A stretch of DNA of 64,000 bases from assembly GCA_050187415.1 (NCBI GenBank), contig JBFWXN010000024.1, forward strand, positions 1-64,000, in the 5' to 3' direction. The translations under genes were made by a program, and so were the position numbers. The DNA is from Ga0077555 sp050187415 (lineage in GTDB: Bacteria > Pseudomonadota > Alphaproteobacteria > Rhizobiales > Hyphomicrobiaceae). The notes beneath the pieces were generated by a model. It ran no database searches and was not told where the DNA came from. It was given only the letters and a program-made list of their open reading frames with translations. Shown here piece after piece: positions 15,572 through 24,347 of the stretch; position 1 is the stretch's first letter, and every line of letters begins with the position of its first letter.

Positions 15572-17377
15572 GTGCCCTCTCCCTACAAGAGCGAGAATCT
15601 GGCGGTGGAGCAGTCGCCAGCGCAAATGGTCGGGGGCCCCCGCCCGGCACTGGCTTCAACAATCGACCCGCTCGCGGCGACTGACGCGTTCGACCTCGTG
15701 GGAATTCTTTCCTCCGTTCAAGAGACCGCTTACCTCTGGGACATCGCATCCGATCGGATCGAGTGGGAAAGCAATGCCGCCGAAGTACTCGGCGTGAAGT
15801 CTCCGAAAGAGCTGAAGACGTCGGCAAACTTCAATTTCCTGATCGCGCCCGAGCATGTGCAGAGGCGGCAGGATGCCATCACGCAAGCAACATCACTGAC
15901 GAACGGAGAGGGCGGCCACTACAGGGTGCAGTACCGCTTCTCACCGGAAGGCCGGCGCAGCGACGCGTCGCTCTGGCTCGAAGACCATGGGCGCGCATGG
16001 TTCGACGACACCGGCCATCTCGTCCGTGCACGCGGGATCGTTCGCGTGATCAACGAGCGCTACCTCGAGGAACAGAGGCTGTTATATCGCTCGGACCACG
16101 ACGAACTCACCGGCCAGCTGAACCGCATCCGTCTGACCGATGCACTCGGTGCCGTCATTGCCCGCGCCGAGCGCTCTGGGCAGACGTGCGCGTTCCTCAT
16201 GGTCGCCATCGACAGTCTGGCGGTGATCAACGAGACGTTCGGATTCGACATTGGCGACGAGGTGATCGGCGCCATCGCCCGGGTGATCCAGACCAGGCTG
16301 AGGGGCGGCGACACGATCGGACGCTATTCCTCGAACAAGTTCGGCGTCATTCTTAATGATTGCGGACCCGGATCGATGCGGATCGCTGCCGAGCGATTCA
16401 TCAAGGGGGTACGCGAAGCAACCATCGAGACTTCGGCCTGCCCCCTGTCGGCCTCGATATCCGTTGGCGCTGTGCTCCTGCCGGATCACGCCGGGACCAC
16501 GCATCTGGCCCTCAGCCGCGCGCTTCAAGCGCTCGATCAGGCACGGCATGGGCGCAACGAGGGCTTCGTGACGTTCGAGCCCAACGCCGCGATTGAATCT
16601 ACCCGGAAACGCAACATCACCATCGCCGAGGACGTGATCACGGCACTCGACGAGAAGCGCATGCTGATTGCGCTACAGCCGATCGTGTCGACCAAAACCG
16701 GAAAGCCCGATCTTTTCGAGTGCCTGCTGCGCATGCAGCGACCAGATGGAACGCTGGTGTCGGCGGGCGATTTCATCACCGTGGCCGAGCAGCTCGGGCT
16801 CTCGCGACTGATCGATCGGCGAACGCTGGAGCTGTCGATCGACGTCCTGAAGGAGCATCCCGAGTTTCATTTGTCCGTGAACGTTTCAGGCCTCACGGCA
16901 AGCGATCACGAATGGCTCGTGACGCTGCATCGGCTGACCGGCGGGCGGCGCGCACTCACGGAACGGCTTACGATCGAAATCACAGAGACGGCTGCCATCC
17001 ACGATCTCGACCTGACGATCAATTTCGTCGACACCTTGAAGGAGCTCGGCTGCAAGGTCGCGATCGACGACTTCGGGGCCGGTTACACGTCCTTCAAGAA
17101 CCTCAAGGTGCTCGACGTCGATATGGTCAAGATCGACGGCTCCTTCGTGAAAAACCTTTTGGCTGAGCCGACGAACCGGGTTTTCATCAAGACTTTGGTG
17201 GAGATCGCCCAGACATTTGGGCTCGACACGGTGGCCGAGTGGGTCGCGGACGAGGAGACGGCCAAGATCTGCGCGGACTGCGGCATCACGCACATGCAGG
17301 GTTTTCTGTTCGGTCAGCCGCTTATGGGCGACGCACTTCGCCAAGGAGCGCCGATCGTCTCGCGTACCGTCGTCTGA
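15572..17377 (+). CDS. PAS-GGDEF-EAL protein, probable cyclic-di-GMP phosphodiesterase
   Basis: A 601-residue signalling protein with a GTG start. Residues about 45-165 form a PAS-like sensor (YLWDIASDRIEWE... GIVRVINER). The GGDEF domain (about 170-335) is degenerate: the active-site motif is SSNKF at 253-257, so it cannot make cyclic-di-GMP, though it may bind GTP as a regulator. The EAL domain (about 350-590) keeps the phosphodiesterase residues: Glu383 in ECLL, Asn437, Glu469 in IEITET, Asp499-Asp500 in DDFGAGYTS, Lys520, Glu556 and Gln576. It therefore probably hydrolyses cyclic-di-GMP in the cytoplasm; no membrane segment is present. Confidence 0.9.
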   Translation: MPSPYKSENLAVEQSPAQMVGGPRPALASTIDPLAATDAFDLVGILSSVQETAYLWDIASDRIEWESNAAEVLGVKSPKELKTSANFNFLIAPEHVQRRQDAITQATSLTNGEGGHYRVQYRFSPEGRRSDASLWLEDHGRAWFDDTGHLVRARGIVRVINERYLEEQRLLYRSDHDELTGQLNRIRLTDALGAVIARAERSGQTCAFLMVAIDSLAVINETFGFDIGDEVIGAIARVIQTRLRGGDTIGRYSSNKFGVILNDCGPGSMRIAAERFIKGVREATIETSACPLSASISVGAVLLPDHAGTTHLALSRALQALDQARHGRNEGFVTFEPNAAIESTRKRNITIAEDVITALDEKRMLIALQPIVSTKTGKPDLFECLLRMQRPDGTLVSAGDFITVAEQLGLSRLIDRRTLELSIDVLKEHPEFHLSVNVSGLTASDHEWLVTLHRLTGGRRALTERLTIEITETAAIHDLDLTINFVDTLKELGCKVAIDDFGAGYTSFKNLKVLDVDMVKIDGSFVKNLLAEPTNRVFIKTLVEIAQTFGLDTVAEWVADEETAKICADCGITHMQGFLFGQPLMGDALRQGAPIVSRTVV

Positions 17378-17461
17378 AGCGAACTGAAGGTCGCGGGTTG
17401 ACTTTCTCGTGCCGTCCCGCCTTCGATGCGGGCAACAGCATCGAACGCCCGCGAGAGCCCC

Positions 17462-18412
17462 ATGCCCCTCAGAATTGCCTGCCAGATGGACCCGATCGAA
17501 AAAATCGACGTCAAGGGTGATTCCACGTTCGCCATGCTGCTCGAGGCGCAGCGGCGGGGGCATGAGCTGTTCTATTACATGCCGCAGCACCTTGCGCTCG
17601 ATGGAAAGCATCTCGTTGCCAGAGGACAAACACTGGCGGTGGAGGACAACGAGGGCGCCCATTACAGGCTCTCGGATCGGCGCCGGATCGATCTGGCCGA
17701 GTGGGACGTGGTACTGCTGCGGCAGGATCCGCCCTTCGACATGGCGTATATCACGACCACGCACCTTCTCGAGCGCATTCATCCGAAGACACTGGTGGTG
17801 AACGACCCCGCCCACGTGCGGAATGCGCCCGAAAAGGTTTGGGTGCTCGAGTTCCAGGATCTCATGCCACCCACGATGGTGACGCGAAACCTGGAGGACG
17901 TGCGGGATTTCCAGACAATCCACAAGGACATCATTATCAAGCCGCTCTACGGCAACGGCGGCGCGAGTGTATTCCGTATTCAGCCGGGCGATTCCAATGT
18001 GAACTCGCTCGTGGAACTGTTTCAGACCGTCTTCCGCGAGCCGTTCATGGTGCAGCAGTACCGTCCCGAGGTGCGCGGAGGCGACAAAAGGATCATTCTC
18101 GTCGACGGCGAAGTTGCCGGCGCCATCAACCGTGTGCCGGCCGAGGGCGAGACGCGCTCGAACATGCATGTGGGGGGAACTCCGACGCCGACCGATCTCA
18201 CCCCGCGCGACTTGGAGATCTGCGCACGGCTTGGACCGCATCTCAAGGAACGCGGCCTGATCTTCGTCGGCATCGACGTGATCGGTCCCTATCTAACGGA
18301 AATCAATGTCACTTCGCCGACCGGCATCCGTCAGGTGAAGGCGTTCGGCGGCAACGATATCGCGGCGATGATCTGGGATGCGATCGAGGCCAAGCGTGCC
18401 AACGGCGCCTAG
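17462..18412 (+). CDS. gshB: Glutathione synthase
   Basis: A 316-residue ATP-grasp enzyme that joins gamma-glutamylcysteine and glycine. It starts MPLRIACQMDPIEKIDVKGD, the family N-terminus, with LRQDPPFDMAYITTTHLLE for the substrate and the ATP-grasp elements IIIKPLYGNGGASVFRI and FVGIDVIGPYLTEINVTSPTG (metal-binding Glu/Asn). The ATG at 17462 fits the family length. Glutathione made here is the cosubstrate for the two GSTs and possibly the GFA protein in the window. Confidence 0.97.
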   Translation: MPLRIACQMDPIEKIDVKGDSTFAMLLEAQRRGHELFYYMPQHLALDGKHLVARGQTLAVEDNEGAHYRLSDRRRIDLAEWDVVLLRQDPPFDMAYITTTHLLERIHPKTLVVNDPAHVRNAPEKVWVLEFQDLMPPTMVTRNLEDVRDFQTIHKDIIIKPLYGNGGASVFRIQPGDSNVNSLVELFQTVFREPFMVQQYRPEVRGGDKRIILVDGEVAGAINRVPAEGETRSNMHVGGTPTPTDLTPRDLEICARLGPHLKERGLIFVGIDVIGPYLTEINVTSPTGIRQVKAFGGNDIAAMIWDAIEAKRANGA

Positions 18413-18441
18413 CCAGGCCCCTGATTTCGGCCCGCGCATCG

Positions 18442-18476
18442 TTAACCATTCTTAACCATCACGGGTTTTATCCACA
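18442..18476. promoter_or_regulatory. CtrA-like TTAA pair next to a perfect DnaA box
   Basis: GTTAACCATTCTTAACC at 18441-18457 has two TTAACC half-sites (18442, 18452) in direct repeat, with 6 bases between TTAA cores; the CtrA consensus has 7. Eleven bases further is TTATCCACA (18468-18476), an exact DnaA box. They sit about 95 bases before the M15-peptidase start, where a promoter is expected. Confidence 0.45.
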
Positions 18477-18570
18477 AGTTCTTCCGGCTAGCGAGCCTCT
18501 TGGCCCTTTGCGGCCACGGGGAAATGCGGGGTGCCGACGGCGCCCCCTTCAGCCAGAAGGATGCGCTCCG

Positions 18571-19080
18571 ATGCCTGGACTTTGTCCGCGCGCGCTCGCG
18601 CTTGCCGTAGCATTTGGCGCTGTCGGCACACTCACGTTGCTTCCAGACGAGCTCGATGCATCTTCGTCGTGCCTGCCGTCGTCGCTCAAGTCGCGTCTGG
18701 CGCAGGTCAGCAAGAAGTTCGGCCACGTGTCGGTCATCTCGACCTATCGACGCGGTGCACGCATGCCAAACGGCAGGCGGAGCTTCCATGCCTCCTGCCA
18801 AGCGGTCGACTTCCAGCCCCCGCGCGGCAAGTACTCGCAGGTGGCGAGCTGGCTGAAGGCAAATCACGGTGGCGGAGTCGGAACGTATAGTTGCGGCATG
18901 CACCACATCCACATCGACTCCGGCCCGCGTGTGCGCTTCCATCATTGCCAGAGCGCAATGGTAATCGAAGAGATGGATGGTGAGGCACTCCGTGCCGCCA
19001 AGTCGCAATGGGCCAGCCGTTCGGGCCAAGGTGCCTGGCCGCTCGTACTGCCGGAGAACGCGGGCAAGCAGCCGCTCTGA
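18571..19080 (+). CDS. Peptidase M15A / DUF882-like peptidoglycan hydrolase
   Basis: A 169-residue exported protein. The N-terminus (RALALAVAFGAVGTLTLLP) is a signal peptide or anchor. The mature domain resembles the D-alanyl-D-alanine carboxypeptidase/endopeptidase M15A fold: VISTYRRGARMPNGRRSFHA brings His73, then CQAVDF gives Asp80, and HHIHIDSG gives the third zinc ligand, His114, with Asp116 nearby. It probably trims or remodels peptidoglycan in the periplasm. The frame is open far upstream, but that overlaps gshB; ATG 18571 gives the signal sequence. It is preceded by a CtrA/DnaA-like motif cluster. Confidence 0.82.
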   Translation: MPGLCPRALALAVAFGAVGTLTLLPDELDASSSCLPSSLKSRLAQVSKKFGHVSVISTYRRGARMPNGRRSFHASCQAVDFQPPRGKYSQVASWLKANHGGGVGTYSCGMHHIHIDSGPRVRFHHCQSAMVIEEMDGEALRAAKSQWASRSGQGAWPLVLPENAGKQPL

Positions 19081-19172
19081 CGATAGACATTCAAGCCTTG
19101 CGCCTGCAGCGAGCCAAGGGGCAAGTGGCCGCCCCTTGGCATCTTGCCGTTAATGGCAGCAGCCACGTACGA

Positions 19173-20354
19173 TCACCAGGCGATTTCCAGGATTTCACGC
19201 ACATCGGCAGCCGTTTTGATGGGGCGCGGGTTGATCCTGACCGGCTTGTAGACCAGCGCGCGCTCGGCGATTTCATCCAGCCGGTCACGGGTGATGCCCA
19301 CCTCCTGCAGAGATGTCGGCTGGCCCAGACCCGCGATCAATTCCTTGACGAGTTCGCCCGCCGGCCGGTCGGGAGAGCCCATAGCTTCGGAAAGCGCCTT
19401 TTGGCGGTCGCTGTTGACGGCGGCATTCCATTTCAGGACCGCTGGCAGCATCACACAGGACGTGTGTCCATGCGGAACGCCAAAGGTTGCGCCGAGCGCG
19501 TAGCCGATGCCGTGGCTGGCGCCCGAGCCCACGCCCGAGACCGACGCCGCGATGGCCTGCCACATGCCGAATTGGGCTTCCATGCGGGCCGTCAAGTCGG
19601 CCGGGTCGCGTTTGATCGCCGGCAGCGACCGATGCAGCAGGCGAAGTCCCTGCAGCGACGCGGCCTCGGTCGCAAGGTTCGCCGCCGGGTTGCAGTAGCT
19701 CTCGACCGAATGGTCGACCGCTCGGATGCCGGTCGCAAACAACAGCCAGGGCGGTGTATCGAGCGTCGCGGCCGGATCGAGAATGACGGTGCGGGGCGCG
19801 AAGAGCCTGTGCAAGAAGGACTGCTTGGTGCTGGTGGCTGAAAGTGTAATGCCGGCCGTCGAGGTGAATTCGGATGCCGAGAAGGTGGTCGACACCGCAA
19901 GCATGCGGATTGGGTCGGCAGGGGCGACGACACGGCGGCCTTCGGCGCCGTCGATGCCGGCCCGGTAGGGCTCCATGCCCTTAATCGTCTCGATATTCAT
20001 CCAAAGGCACATCAGCATGGCCTTGGTGGCGTCGATCGTCGAGCCGCCGCCGATGGCGACCAGCAGATCAGCCTTCGCGGCGCGGGCTTTCGCGGCGCCG
20101 GCAAGAACATCCTCGCGAGGGCTATGCGAGGAAATCTCGGCATGCGTGCCGACGTGCATGGCGCCCAGCGCACGCTCGACCCGCTGCAACGGGCCATTCT
20201 CGAGCCGTGCCAGCGATCGGGTCGAGGTCAGGAACACCCGGCTGACCCCATAGCGCTTTGCCTCCGCGATGATGGCCTGATCGAGAGGTTCGCCGAAAAC
20301 GATGCGCTCGCTCGCTGCGATGTTGAAATGGCCAGGCGAAATGGGACTTGGCAT
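19173..20354 (-). CDS. Iron-containing alcohol dehydrogenase, maleylacetate-reductase-like
   Basis: A 393-residue group III metal-dependent dehydrogenase. The N-terminal dinucleotide-binding half has the SERIVFGEPL opening and VAIGGGSTIDATKA (residues 99-111). Metal ligands are seen as His215 (RAVDHSVES), His281 (ASHGIGYALG) and His295 (VPHGHTSC). The opening and the RAVDH motif resemble maleylacetate reductases more than classical FucO-type enzymes, but the substrate is not settled. The ATG at 20354 is chosen over the longer frame to 20501, whose extra residues are Arg/Ala-rich and non-homologous. It diverges from the ketopantoate-reductase-like gene at 20597. Confidence 0.9.
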   Translation of the reverse strand: MPSPISPGHFNIAASERIVFGEPLDQAIIAEAKRYGVSRVFLTSTRSLARLENGPLQRVERALGAMHVGTHAEISSHSPREDVLAGAAKARAAKADLLVAIGGGSTIDATKAMLMCLWMNIETIKGMEPYRAGIDGAEGRRVVAPADPIRMLAVSTTFSASEFTSTAGITLSATSTKQSFLHRLFAPRTVILDPAATLDTPPWLLFATGIRAVDHSVESYCNPAANLATEAASLQGLRLLHRSLPAIKRDPADLTARMEAQFGMWQAIAASVSGVGSGASHGIGYALGATFGVPHGHTSCVMLPAVLKWNAAVNSDRQKALSEAMGSPDRPAGELVKELIAGLGQPTSLQEVGITRDRLDEIAERALVYKPVRINPRPIKTAADVREILEIAW

Positions 20355-20596
20355 CGTACGCTCCAGGTCGGCTTGTTCGAGATGGTTCAGCCTAGCCGCC
20401 GGCGCCTGCCGGCGCCACCGGCCGCGGGGCGTGGCGGCGCGCGGGGCCCGTGGCTGCCCATCGGCGGATGATCGACACGAGCCTCGGGCCTGACGCTCCA
20501 CACCTTGGCGAGCCAGCTTGACACCGCCGTGCCGGTGCAGTCCCCTTTGCCATCACCACGATCCACACGACAAGCAATCGAACGAGGAACCGCGCC

Positions 20597-21655
20597 ATGG
20601 GCGGGAAGTGGAACATCGCGATCGTCGGCGCGGGTGCGCTGGGCGGGCATGTGGGCGCCTATCTGACGCGAGCGGGCGAGCGAATCACATTCATCGACCC
20701 GTGGCCCGAGCACGTCGAGAAAATGCGCCGCGACGGCCTCACTTTGCGCGGGCAGACGGGCCCTGAGAACTTCACCGTGCCCGTCAAGGCCATGCACCTC
20801 ACCGAGCTGCAGGCCAGCATCAAGGGCGAGCCCTTCGATCTCGCCTTCATGGCCATGAAATCCTACGACACGGTCTGGGCGACCGAGATGATCCGGCCCT
20901 ATCTCGCGCCGGAGGGTTTCGTCGCATCGTTGCAGAACTCGATCAACGAGGAGCGAATTGCCTCGGTTGTCGGCTGGGGCAAGACAACGGGCGTCATCGC
21001 ATCCACCATCGCGGTCGAACTGATGGAGCCCGGGCTCATCCGGCGCAATGTGGCGCTCGGCGGCGACAAGCGGTTGATCTTCCGGGTCGGCGAGCCGCAT
21101 GGGCGCATTACGCCGCGGGTCGAGAAGATCGCCGACATGCTGACGTGCGTCGACAGTTCGAAGGCGACCGACAATCTGTGGGGCGAACGGTGGTCGAAGC
21201 TCGCCGTCAACGCCATGCGTAATCCTGTATCGGCGGCGACGGGACGCGGCGGCAATGCCAACGACCGGGACGACAAGACGCGGATTCTCGCCATTCGGCT
21301 TGCCGCGGAGGCGGTGAAAGTCGGCAAGGCGCACGGCTACCTGATCGAGAAAGTCTACGGCATAGCGCCGGAGCAACTGGTGGCTGCGGTCGACGGCGAC
21401 AAAGCCGCAATGGCCGCCACCGAGAAGATCCTGCTCGACAACACACTGTTCCGAAATGACGACCAGCGCCCGTCAATGGGCCAGGATATCCAAAAAGGCA
21501 GGCGCACGGAGATCGACTACATCAACGGACTGGTTGCAGAGAAAGCCAACGACCTGGGCATCGCCGTGCCCGCGACCCTCGGAATCATCGATGCGGTGCG
21601 CAAGATCGAACGAGGGCAGGCGCTGCCATCACCTGAACTCGTCTACGACATATAG
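20597..21655 (+). CDS. 2-dehydropantoate 2-reductase family protein (ApbA/PanE-like)
   Basis: A 352-residue NADPH-dependent reductase. The Rossmann motif is IAIVGAGALGGHVGAYL at the N-terminus; LAFMAMKSYDTVWA contains the family Lys and the C-terminal helical domain (WSKLAVNAMRNPVSAATG and RPSMGQDIQKGRRTEIDYING) contains the conserved substrate-binding and Lys/Asp/Glu residues. True PanE makes pantoate for coenzyme A, but it is usually about 300 residues and this one is longer, so it may act on another 2-oxo acid. It starts the unit ketopantoate-reductase/GFA/GST on the plus strand. Confidence 0.85.
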   Translation: MGGKWNIAIVGAGALGGHVGAYLTRAGERITFIDPWPEHVEKMRRDGLTLRGQTGPENFTVPVKAMHLTELQASIKGEPFDLAFMAMKSYDTVWATEMIRPYLAPEGFVASLQNSINEERIASVVGWGKTTGVIASTIAVELMEPGLIRRNVALGGDKRLIFRVGEPHGRITPRVEKIADMLTCVDSSKATDNLWGERWSKLAVNAMRNPVSAATGRGGNANDRDDKTRILAIRLAAEAVKVGKAHGYLIEKVYGIAPEQLVAAVDGDKAAMAATEKILLDNTLFRNDDQRPSMGQDIQKGRRTEIDYINGLVAEKANDLGIAVPATLGIIDAVRKIERGQALPSPELVYDI

Positions 21656-21682
21656 GCTCAATCTCATCCGAGGAGAGGTCCG

Positions 21683-22114
21683 ATGCCCGTCAAGCCATTT
21701 GCAACCGGCCATTGCCTTTGCGGCGCCGTCCAAATCTCGATCGCCGGTCCGCCTGCAATGTCGGGCCAGTGCCATTGCAAGGACTGCCAGCGGGCATCGG
21801 GGACCGGTCATATGTCGCTCGCCTTCTTCAAGCGCGAAGATATCGAAATCAGGGGCGAGACTGCCAGCTTCGCCGTGCGAGCGGACAGCGGGAACACCAA
21901 CACGCGCCATTTCTGCCCCAAGTGCGGCGGTCGCATCGGCGGTGAGAACTCAGCGAGACCCGGTGTCATGGGCATCGCCGTCGGGTCGCTGGACGACAGC
22001 TCGTGGTACAAGGCGGATCGCGTCGTCTACGTGAAGGATCAGCCCGTGTGGGACGTCACCTCGACAGACGTTCCACGCTTCGACATGATGCCGCCGGCGC
22101 CGCCGAAGTCGTGA
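21683..22114 (+). CDS. GFA family protein (glutathione-dependent formaldehyde-activating type)
   Basis: A 143-residue Mss4-like zinc protein. Zinc ligands appear as CLCGAVQ near residue 11, CHCKDCQ near residue 32, and FCPKCGGRI near residue 76. The founding member binds the glutathione-formaldehyde adduct, but that activity is disputed and most members are uncharacterised. The start follows GAGGAGAGG. It ends 7 bases before the GST gene, so the two are probably translated together, which is consistent with a glutathione-linked role. Confidence 0.88.
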   Translation: MPVKPFATGHCLCGAVQISIAGPPAMSGQCHCKDCQRASGTGHMSLAFFKREDIEIRGETASFAVRADSGNTNTRHFCPKCGGRIGGENSARPGVMGIAVGSLDDSSWYKADRVVYVKDQPVWDVTSTDVPRFDMMPPAPPKS

Positions 22115-22121
22115 GGCGGGC

Positions 22122-22769
22122 ATGCTGAAGGTTTTTGGCCGTAAGAGCTCCTTCAACCTTCAGAAGGTGATGTGGCTCGTCGACGAGCTTGGCATCGCAC
22201 ACGAGCACATCGAGCTCGGCGGAAGTTTCGGCGGGCTGGCGGAACCGGCCTTCCTCGCCATGAACCCGCATGGCCGCGTGCCGACCATCGACGATCACGG
22301 CAACGTGGTCTGGGAATCCCACGCCATCCTGCGCTACCTCGCCGCAAAGCATGGCGGTCAATCGTGGTGGAGCGCCGACCCCGCGCAGCGTGCGCGCGTC
22401 GACCAGTGGATGGACTGGGCTCAGTGCTCGCTGCAGCCGGATTTCCTGATGGGCATTTTCTGGGGCTTCTATCGCACGCCCGAAGCGAAGCGCGACATGG
22501 CGGCCGTGAACAGGAAAGTTGAGCGCACCGCGGCGCATATGATTCACGTGGAACGCCTGCTCGACAGCCAGCCGTACCTGCTGGGTGATGCGCTTTCGCT
22601 CGCCGACATTACGATCGGCACGCATCTCTATCGATACTTCAACGTCGAGATTGCTCGCCCGCCCCTGCCCAACATCGAGCGCTGGTATCGCGCCCTGCAG
22701 GCCCGGCCTGCCTATCGTCGGCACGTGATGGTTCCGTTCGACGATCTCTACGGGCGGCTGGCATACTAG
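22122..22769 (+). CDS. Glutathione S-transferase family protein
   Basis: A 215-residue GST with MLKVFGRKSSFNLQKVMW at the start, the cis-Pro segment RVPTIDDHG, WESHAILRYLAAKHG for glutathione binding, and the C-terminal segment LSLADITIGTHLYRY. It is a paralogue of the GST at 7067. The GAGGCGGGC before the start lies in the GFA stop region, so translation is probably coupled. Its stop meets the convergent YkgJ-like gene in a shared CTAG. Confidence 0.92.
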   Translation: MLKVFGRKSSFNLQKVMWLVDELGIAHEHIELGGSFGGLAEPAFLAMNPHGRVPTIDDHGNVVWESHAILRYLAAKHGGQSWWSADPAQRARVDQWMDWAQCSLQPDFLMGIFWGFYRTPEAKRDMAAVNRKVERTAAHMIHVERLLDSQPYLLGDALSLADITIGTHLYRYFNVEIARPPLPNIERWYRALQARPAYRRHVMVPFDDLYGRLAY

Positions 22770-23104
22770 AGCGCAGCTTGCGTATTGATCGGGGCAAGGC
22801 CATAGCGCTCGCGGGCCATGCTGCAGGCGTCGTCGCCGGGCTCGCATGCGCGGCAGACCTCGGGTCGACGGTCGTAAATGGTGCAGCTCGTTGCGATGCC
22901 GACAATCCCCTGCAAGGCACGGCAGCGGTCGCCGTCGCAGCCCATGCCACACCCATCGTCGGCCACGAAAGCCGCCGGAATGCGGGCGATGGCATCGTCC
23001 GTGTCGGTCCAGAATCGTGGCCAGTCGGCGGAATAGGCGCAACATGCGCCACAGGTCTGGCAAGGCGAGGGGCTGTCCGACACCAGATCGATCTGCTCGC
23101 TCAT
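22766..23104 (-). CDS. YkgJ-family CxxCxxCC zinc/iron-cluster protein
   Basis: A 112-residue protein of the YkgJ (UPF0153) group. The defining cysteines are in PCQTCGACCAY near the N-terminus, with further Cys in CGMGCDGDRCRAL and in the C-terminal CTIYDRRPEVCRACEPGDDAC. The family probably binds zinc or an iron-sulfur cluster; function is unknown. I used the ATG at 23104 (MSEQIDLVSDSPSP). Its stop overlaps the convergent GST stop by 4 bases. Confidence 0.85.
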   Translation of the reverse strand: MSEQIDLVSDSPSPCQTCGACCAYSADWPRFWTDTDDAIARIPAAFVADDGCGMGCDGDRCRALQGIVGIATSCTIYDRRPEVCRACEPGDDACSMARERYGLAPINTQAAL

Positions 23105-23162
23105 TCGACACCTCGACGATGGTGACATCGGCTGGCGCTCGCGCGTCCGGGCTTGGCCGTTC

Positions 23163-24122
23163 CTACCCTCTGCCGCGCGGATGAGCCTTATCATACACCT
23201 GCAGCAGCCGCTCGCGATCGACCTCGGTGTAGATTTGCGTCGTCGAAAGGCTGGCGTGGCCGAGCAGTTCCTGAATTTGGCGAAGATCGGCTCCCGACGC
23301 CAACAGATGCGTTGCGAACGAATGGCGCAGCGCGTGGGGCGTCGCCGTCTCGGGTAGACCGAGCTCGTCGCGCATCCGGGCGATCAAGAGCTGGATGATG
23401 CGTGGCGAGAGCGGTCCTCCCTTCGCGCCGAGGAACAAGGGGCCTTCCGGGGTCAGCGCATGCGGGCAAAGCCGGCGGTAGCGCTCGATGGCGTCGATGG
23501 TGATCGGCAGCGCCGGCACCAGCCGTTGCTTGCCACCCTTGCCCTCGATCACCAGCGTGTCGCGCAGCTTTGTCGGGGCACTCTTCACGCGCAGGCCCAA
23601 GGCCTCCGAAATCCTGAGCCCCGAGCCGTAGAGCAGCAACATCACGGCGAGATCGCGGGCCGCGACCCAGTCGAGACCGGCCTCGAACGAGTCCTGCACA
23701 AGTTCGCCCGCCTTCTCGCGCGTCAGCGGCTTTGGAACGCCCCTGGGCACTTTCGGCATGGAGACCGAAAACACCGACCGCGAGGCGACAATCTCCTCCT
23801 TCTCGAGGAACCGGTAGAAGCCACGCAACGCCGACATCGCGCGCGCCAAAGATCGGCTCTCGATGCCTTCGCGGCGACGGCTCGCCATGAACCGACGGAA
23901 GCCGCGCATATCGAGCGATCCGACATCGGCGAGCGTCGCAGCGCGTCCGAGCCCGAGGTCACTCGACAGCCAGGACAGGAACTGTCGCATGTCGCGACTG
24001 TAGGCGGCGATCGTCAGATCGGAGGCGTCGCGCTCGGCGGAAAGCCGCTCGAGCCACTCGTCGACGAGGGCCGCCAGAGTCGGCGATCTGGCAGTTCGCG
24101 GCTCAGAGGGGACAGACGACAT
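23163..24122 (-). CDS. xerC: Tyrosine recombinase XerC
   Basis: A 319-residue site-specific recombinase that, with XerD, resolves chromosome dimers at dif. The N-terminal SAM-like DNA-binding domain (about 15-110) precedes the catalytic domain. Catalytic residues in order are Arg170 (SGLRISEALG), Lys195 (KGGKQR), His263 and Arg266 (HALRHSFATH), His289 (LGHASLSTTQIY) and the nucleophile Tyr298. No integrase-style att sites or phage genes are nearby, so it is a housekeeping XerC rather than a mobile integrase. The alternative, a XerD-like paralogue, is less likely but not excluded. Confidence 0.9.
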   Translation of the reverse strand: MSSVPSEPRTARSPTLAALVDEWLERLSAERDASDLTIAAYSRDMRQFLSWLSSDLGLGRAATLADVGSLDMRGFRRFMASRRREGIESRSLARAMSALRGFYRFLEKEEIVASRSVFSVSMPKVPRGVPKPLTREKAGELVQDSFEAGLDWVAARDLAVMLLLYGSGLRISEALGLRVKSAPTKLRDTLVIEGKGGKQRLVPALPITIDAIERYRRLCPHALTPEGPLFLGAKGGPLSPRIIQLLIARMRDELGLPETATPHALRHSFATHLLASGADLRQIQELLGHASLSTTQIYTEVDRERLLQVYDKAHPRGRG

Positions 24123-24347
24123 GGCGTTCCGATGGCGCTCCGGTGCCGGAGCCTCACATCATTTTACTAAACAAAACGTAAACGTGCCTCCCCACCGAAG
24201 AACGCCGATCGGCCGAACGTGCGCATGTGATTGACTTGGCGGGGGCCTTCGCGCGACCTTTACAAGGGACGCGTCAGGGCCCTCGGGCCTCAAGTCGCAA
24301 ATGGAGCTGGTCGCTCGCAACACGCACGAGGGAGGTTCGGAGGATAC

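Noticed and set aside
23163..24122. Phage or island integrase
   Set aside because: The protein has the size and motifs of XerC, and no att repeats, phage genes or tRNA target are seen nearby.
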